A stretch of DNA of 64,000 nucleotides from Acarospora socialis (taxonomy: Eukaryota > Ascomycota > Lecanoromycetes > Acarosporales > Acarosporaceae): positions 1,803,001-1,867,000 of the forward strand of contig JAMYGW020000006.1 in NCBI GenBank assembly GCA_025617375.2, written 5' to 3'. Below the pieces are notes generated by a model, which was not told where the DNA came from, searched no databases, and worked only from the letters and a program-made list of their open reading frames with translations. Made by a program: the position numbers and the translations under genes. How positions within the stretch are numbered: position 1 is the stretch's first letter; each line of letters starts with the position of its first letter. This document shows positions 60,972 to 64,000 of this stretch, piece by piece.

Positions 60972-62529
60972 ATGTCCACCGCACCCTTAATCTCGCCTTC
61001 CAACATGTATCCAGGCCCGCCGCCTCCATACTCGTATCCGTCTTCCACTGCCAGCTCAGTGACAGGACTTGCCGGCTACATTTCCCCGCCGGAGTCGCGA
61101 CGAACATCGGAAAATGATAAAGAACCGCCCGCGACCCACAGGCAATCTCTACCATCAATACACGAGGCGTTGGCCGCAGACAAACCGCTTTCCTATACCG
61201 CACCACCTTCCGCACCGGCAGTCTCTTCACAAAGCCATCATACAGCTCCAATCCTGACGCCAACTACACCGATCCCGCGTTCACATCCAACCACATCGCC
61301 TCAAGGTCCTCCAAATCCATTCTCGCACGGCCAACCTCTCAGCCTGTACTCCTCTCAGACTTATCAACCACGCACTTTGCACCCACAACAAAACTCCTTT
61401 GATCCGAGCGACGCCAATCCCCCGACGATCAACACTCACGACTCTAAATTCGGACATGTCCAGCCAGTGAGAACCGCTCCTGCCTACAGTGACGCGGCAC
61501 GATCGGACATGCCAAATCCATCGCAGCCGCGAACTTCACCCACTTACGGCTCTGGCCTTAACCCTGCTGGGCCGATGAACTCGCAAACGCAGAATGGATA
61601 TAGAACCTATCAACCCTCATATACATATCAATCCCAGCCACCAAGTATCGCTCCCTCGCCATATCACCCTCCCGATCCATACCATAACTCGCATCCCACC
61701 ACCTGGAGATCCGACGGATCGGAGATCAATCGCGCCGAGGAAGGGAGGAAAGCAGCATCGAGAGGGGGTTCGTTAGGCGGCCAATCTTACGGGGAGTCTG
61801 TCAAGCGTCATCTCGACATTTTCGACCTCGAAACCTCCTTGAATGAAGTAAGTCGGTGATGTTGGTACATGTGGAGTAAACGTACTAAGAATACTTAGAT
61901 CGCGGAAGGCAGCGGCCGCATGTTGGAATTTTCCAGACATTACTCAGCACATGCGCACCAAACACAACGATCGGGACCCATCCCCGGGTCCTTACCGACG
62001 CTGGCGGAGTGTGAGGATATGATAAGGCAGCACCATCGTGTTTACGATTCTTTCGCACGAATACGGGACGTACTTCTCACTCAGCAGTTGGCTTTGGCAG
62101 AACAACGTGCCCACGAACAAGGCTACAAAGGCTCGAGCGAGTATGACGAAGATGGGGGTGGGTATCAAGACGAGTTCAAAGCCGGCGGGGGATTCGCTGG
62201 TGCAGATGCCAAGAAGAGAAGAGGAGTGAGTGCCCCCCAATTCAGGTCGGATAAGCGACTGACGTTTGTCCAGAGAGCTGCACCACCCGGTAGATGTCAT
62301 AGCTGCAATCGAGCAGAAACACCCGAGTGGCGAAGGGGTCCTGACGGTGCCCGGACATTGTGCAACGCGTGTGGTCTACGTTAGTACATTGGGCTCTTCT
62401 CTGTTCAAGGTCCAGCTAACATTCGATTTAGATTACGCGAAGTTGACACGCAAGATGGGTTCCAAGGCTTCGGCCGGAGTGCCCAATTTACGACCAAAAT
62501 CCATGGGCCCCAACTCCTTACCGTGTTGA
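60972..62529 (+). CDS. nsdD: GATA zinc-finger factor NsdD-type, 468 aa
   Basis: Four exons: 60972-61847, 61899-62225, 62274-62379 and 62432-62529. The start [11 protein letters not shown] gives the family length of about 460. Residues 1-280 are Pro/Ser/Tyr-rich, with the family block [16 protein letters not shown] conserved helix region follows ([20 protein letters not shown] ... MLEFSRHY), then [14 protein letters not shown]. The single GATA finger at about 409-434 is CX2CX18CX2C ([25 protein letters not shown]), continuing [10 protein letters not shown] as in NsdD and Neurospora SUB-1. NsdD is a nuclear factor needed for sexual development and repressing premature conidiation. The 48-bp intron before the finger is in frame and stop-free. 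The gene is preceded by a very large non-coding region, common for developmental regulators. Confidence 0.93.
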
Positions 62530-64000
62530 GGTTCGTTGTCATTGTTACCACGAAGTTGCAGAGCGAATGTCATCCGCAAGTCTACGGAAAGCAGTATACA
62601 AGTCATATAACCGAGCGATTTCCACTTTCAATTTTCCGCAGCTATCGGACCATGTGGGGGCGTTGAAAGGTCTGTGGACGCAGATGGAAAAGGTCTCTTT
62701 GGGAAACCGTCAACGGCCCAGTTTGAGGTGTTTGGAGGTTGTAATGCCTAGACATCCTACGGTGTTTTGCTATTTGTACAGGGTCCTCGGGCATGCCTTA
62801 TTAGAGGCTTTCTTACATGATACCGCCTTAGCGATGAGGGTTTCGAACAACCGGGCTATATTTGGAGTTTCAGTTTCGTTTGGGGGACACCCAGGAGCGG
62901 CTGATGGGTTCAAGTTTTCAGCGCACCAACAGACAGAGCCACAGATGTAGAGATATCATACCATTCAATCACATCATCTCAATTTGCAATCATTTCCGGC
63001 TATCTGGAATCGCTTTCGGCGCTGCTGCTGACACAGCGATATGACAGTCCCTACAAGATACAGCCATCGACCCGGACACCGCATCCCCCCTGTATTACGC
63101 GAGCCCGCTGACAGGCCGCAGTCGTCCGACTTTTCCCAACCATGCCATGTCATGTCACGACTGCAGGACGGCATCCTGAAACGCCGCCTCGTGCTCCATC
63201 ACCGCGGTCCTGCTCCCAATCGACGACAATGCAATCTTTCCACCCCCCAAATCTCCATCCGGCTTGCCGCAACGACGACTCCCCGACCAACTCGATGAAC
63301 GCCCACCCCCCCTCTCCCGCCCCGCGCCCGATCGCCGATCGAGCTGTCAGATGCGCAGGCCCCCGGACCTCGGTCGCGTCGGGGACGGATCGGGTCGCGG
63401 CAGCGACCGAAAGGATCATGCAGCTCGCCTGCGACGACGGAGCGCCACGTGGGATTTGCTTTTGAAGGCGGGGTTTGGTTCGCGAGGCGGGTAGGGGCAG
63501 CATGTGACGCCGGGGGGGATTTTGGGGGGAAGGCAGAAGGGATTGGTTGGTGGGATGGCGATGTTGGGAGACGAGGAGGAGAAAGTTGGACGGAAACGGA
63601 ATGGATGGATGGATGGATGGAAGGAGGGAGTGAGTGAGTGAGTGAGTGAGTGAGGGGCCATGACGGGTAGGTGCAGATGCTCTGGCGGGCGATGCGGATG
63701 GGAGGTTTGACAGCTTTTGTGAGGTCGTATTTGGGGGGTGGCGTTGGATGTAGAGGGAGAGTCCGAGTCGGTGTCGGAGTACAGGGTCCTTTGGCAAGTT
63801 GGGTAGGGTATGCTTCGGGCTATGCGAGCTGGAGAGGATAGGTCTGGGCTGTGGTTATGGTTGTGGACTGGTGGATTAAGATCTGTCACCTAGTGGTAGA
63901 TTATCGTGTACCTGAGCCTGCATACAATGCCTTTCTGGTTTTCGCAGCCATTGTGTTGGATATTATTAGGTCTTGTATGTCTAGAAGCTGTCAAATTTTA
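62530..64000. other. No recognisable gene
   Basis: Downstream of nsdD. Overlapping Pro/His-rich frames at 63150-63890 on the minus strand come from C-rich sequence and tetranucleotide repeats and look non-coding. Confidence 0.45.
63597..63654. repeat. ATGG and AGTG tetranucleotide microsatellites
   Basis: About five ATGG units, then about six GTGA/AGTG units, separated by a short G/A-rich spacer. Confidence 0.9.

Noticed and set aside
63150-63889. Minus-strand frames with repeated SLTHSLTHS and PSIHPSI words
   Set aside because: The translations simply reflect tetranucleotide repeats and C-rich sequence; there is no protein family signal.
1-64000. Search by eye for CRISPR arrays, rRNA, retroelements with long terminal repeats and LINE coding regions
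   Set aside because: None seen. The only tandem repeats are microsatellites and the 15-bp coding minisatellite, and the only intact mobile gene is the Tc1/mariner transposase.

Overview
The window is nuclear DNA of a filamentous ascomycete (Pezizomycotina). The evidence is the many short GT-AG introns (about 46-142 bp), single-gene transcription units on both strands, and fungal marker genes: an NsdD-type GATA factor, an APSES/ankyrin cell-cycle factor, a Sim4-complex Fta4 subunit, a Prm10-type transporter and a fungal NACHT/TPR STAND protein. The exact species cannot be read from the sequence; a dothideomycete is possible but not shown.

Layout. 1.2-2.4 kb: multi-pass membrane protein of unknown function. 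3.2-4.0 kb (-): PRXL2/AhpC-TSA-like thioredoxin-fold protein, tail to tail with it. 4.9-5.1 kb: 178-bp foldback element with TA target duplication. 5.8-7.3 kb: decayed aldehyde dehydrogenase. 8.3-8.9 kb: GXWXG/DUF4334 gene open except for one in-frame TGA. 9.1-10.0 kb: eroded N-terminal region of a STAND gene. 10.3-11.3 kb (-): Asp/Glu/hydantoin racemase family. 13.0-15.3 kb: two-LIM protein. 17.0-23.7 kb: 2122-residue NACHT-TPR STAND receptor with a His-rich tail. 24.5-26.2 kb: inositol-3-phosphate synthase. 26.6-28.4 kb: OB-fold/zinc-ribbon ssDNA-binding-like protein with a 20-nt exon. 30.1-31.7 kb: BTB-like protein. 33.2-35.1 kb: LaeA-like methyltransferase with eleven exons. 35.8-36.7 kb: Fta4. 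37.0-38.2 kb: coiled-coil protein. 40.6-42.3 kb: disordered fungal protein. 43.2-44.7 kb: apparently whole Tc1/mariner-type transposon. 45.1-47.9 kb: Prm10/ThrE-type transporter. 48.8-49.3 kb (-): NDUFB7 of complex I, sharing a promoter with 49.7-52.1 kb: Mbp1/Res2-type APSES factor. 52.1-61.0 kb: nearly 9 kb with no recognisable gene, ending at nsdD (61.0-62.5 kb).

Most genes are unrelated housekeeping or regulatory genes, not a cluster. Accessory features (STAND genes, dead genes, transposon, foldback) lie mainly at 4.9-10 kb, 17-24 kb and 43-45 kb. I found no convincing wholly new system. The best leads are the giant NACHT-TPR-His protein, the microexon-bearing OB-fold protein, the repeat-tailed methyltransferase, and the nsdD upstream region. 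All exon joins are hand-inferred from reading frame, splice consensus and family resemblance; no search was run.
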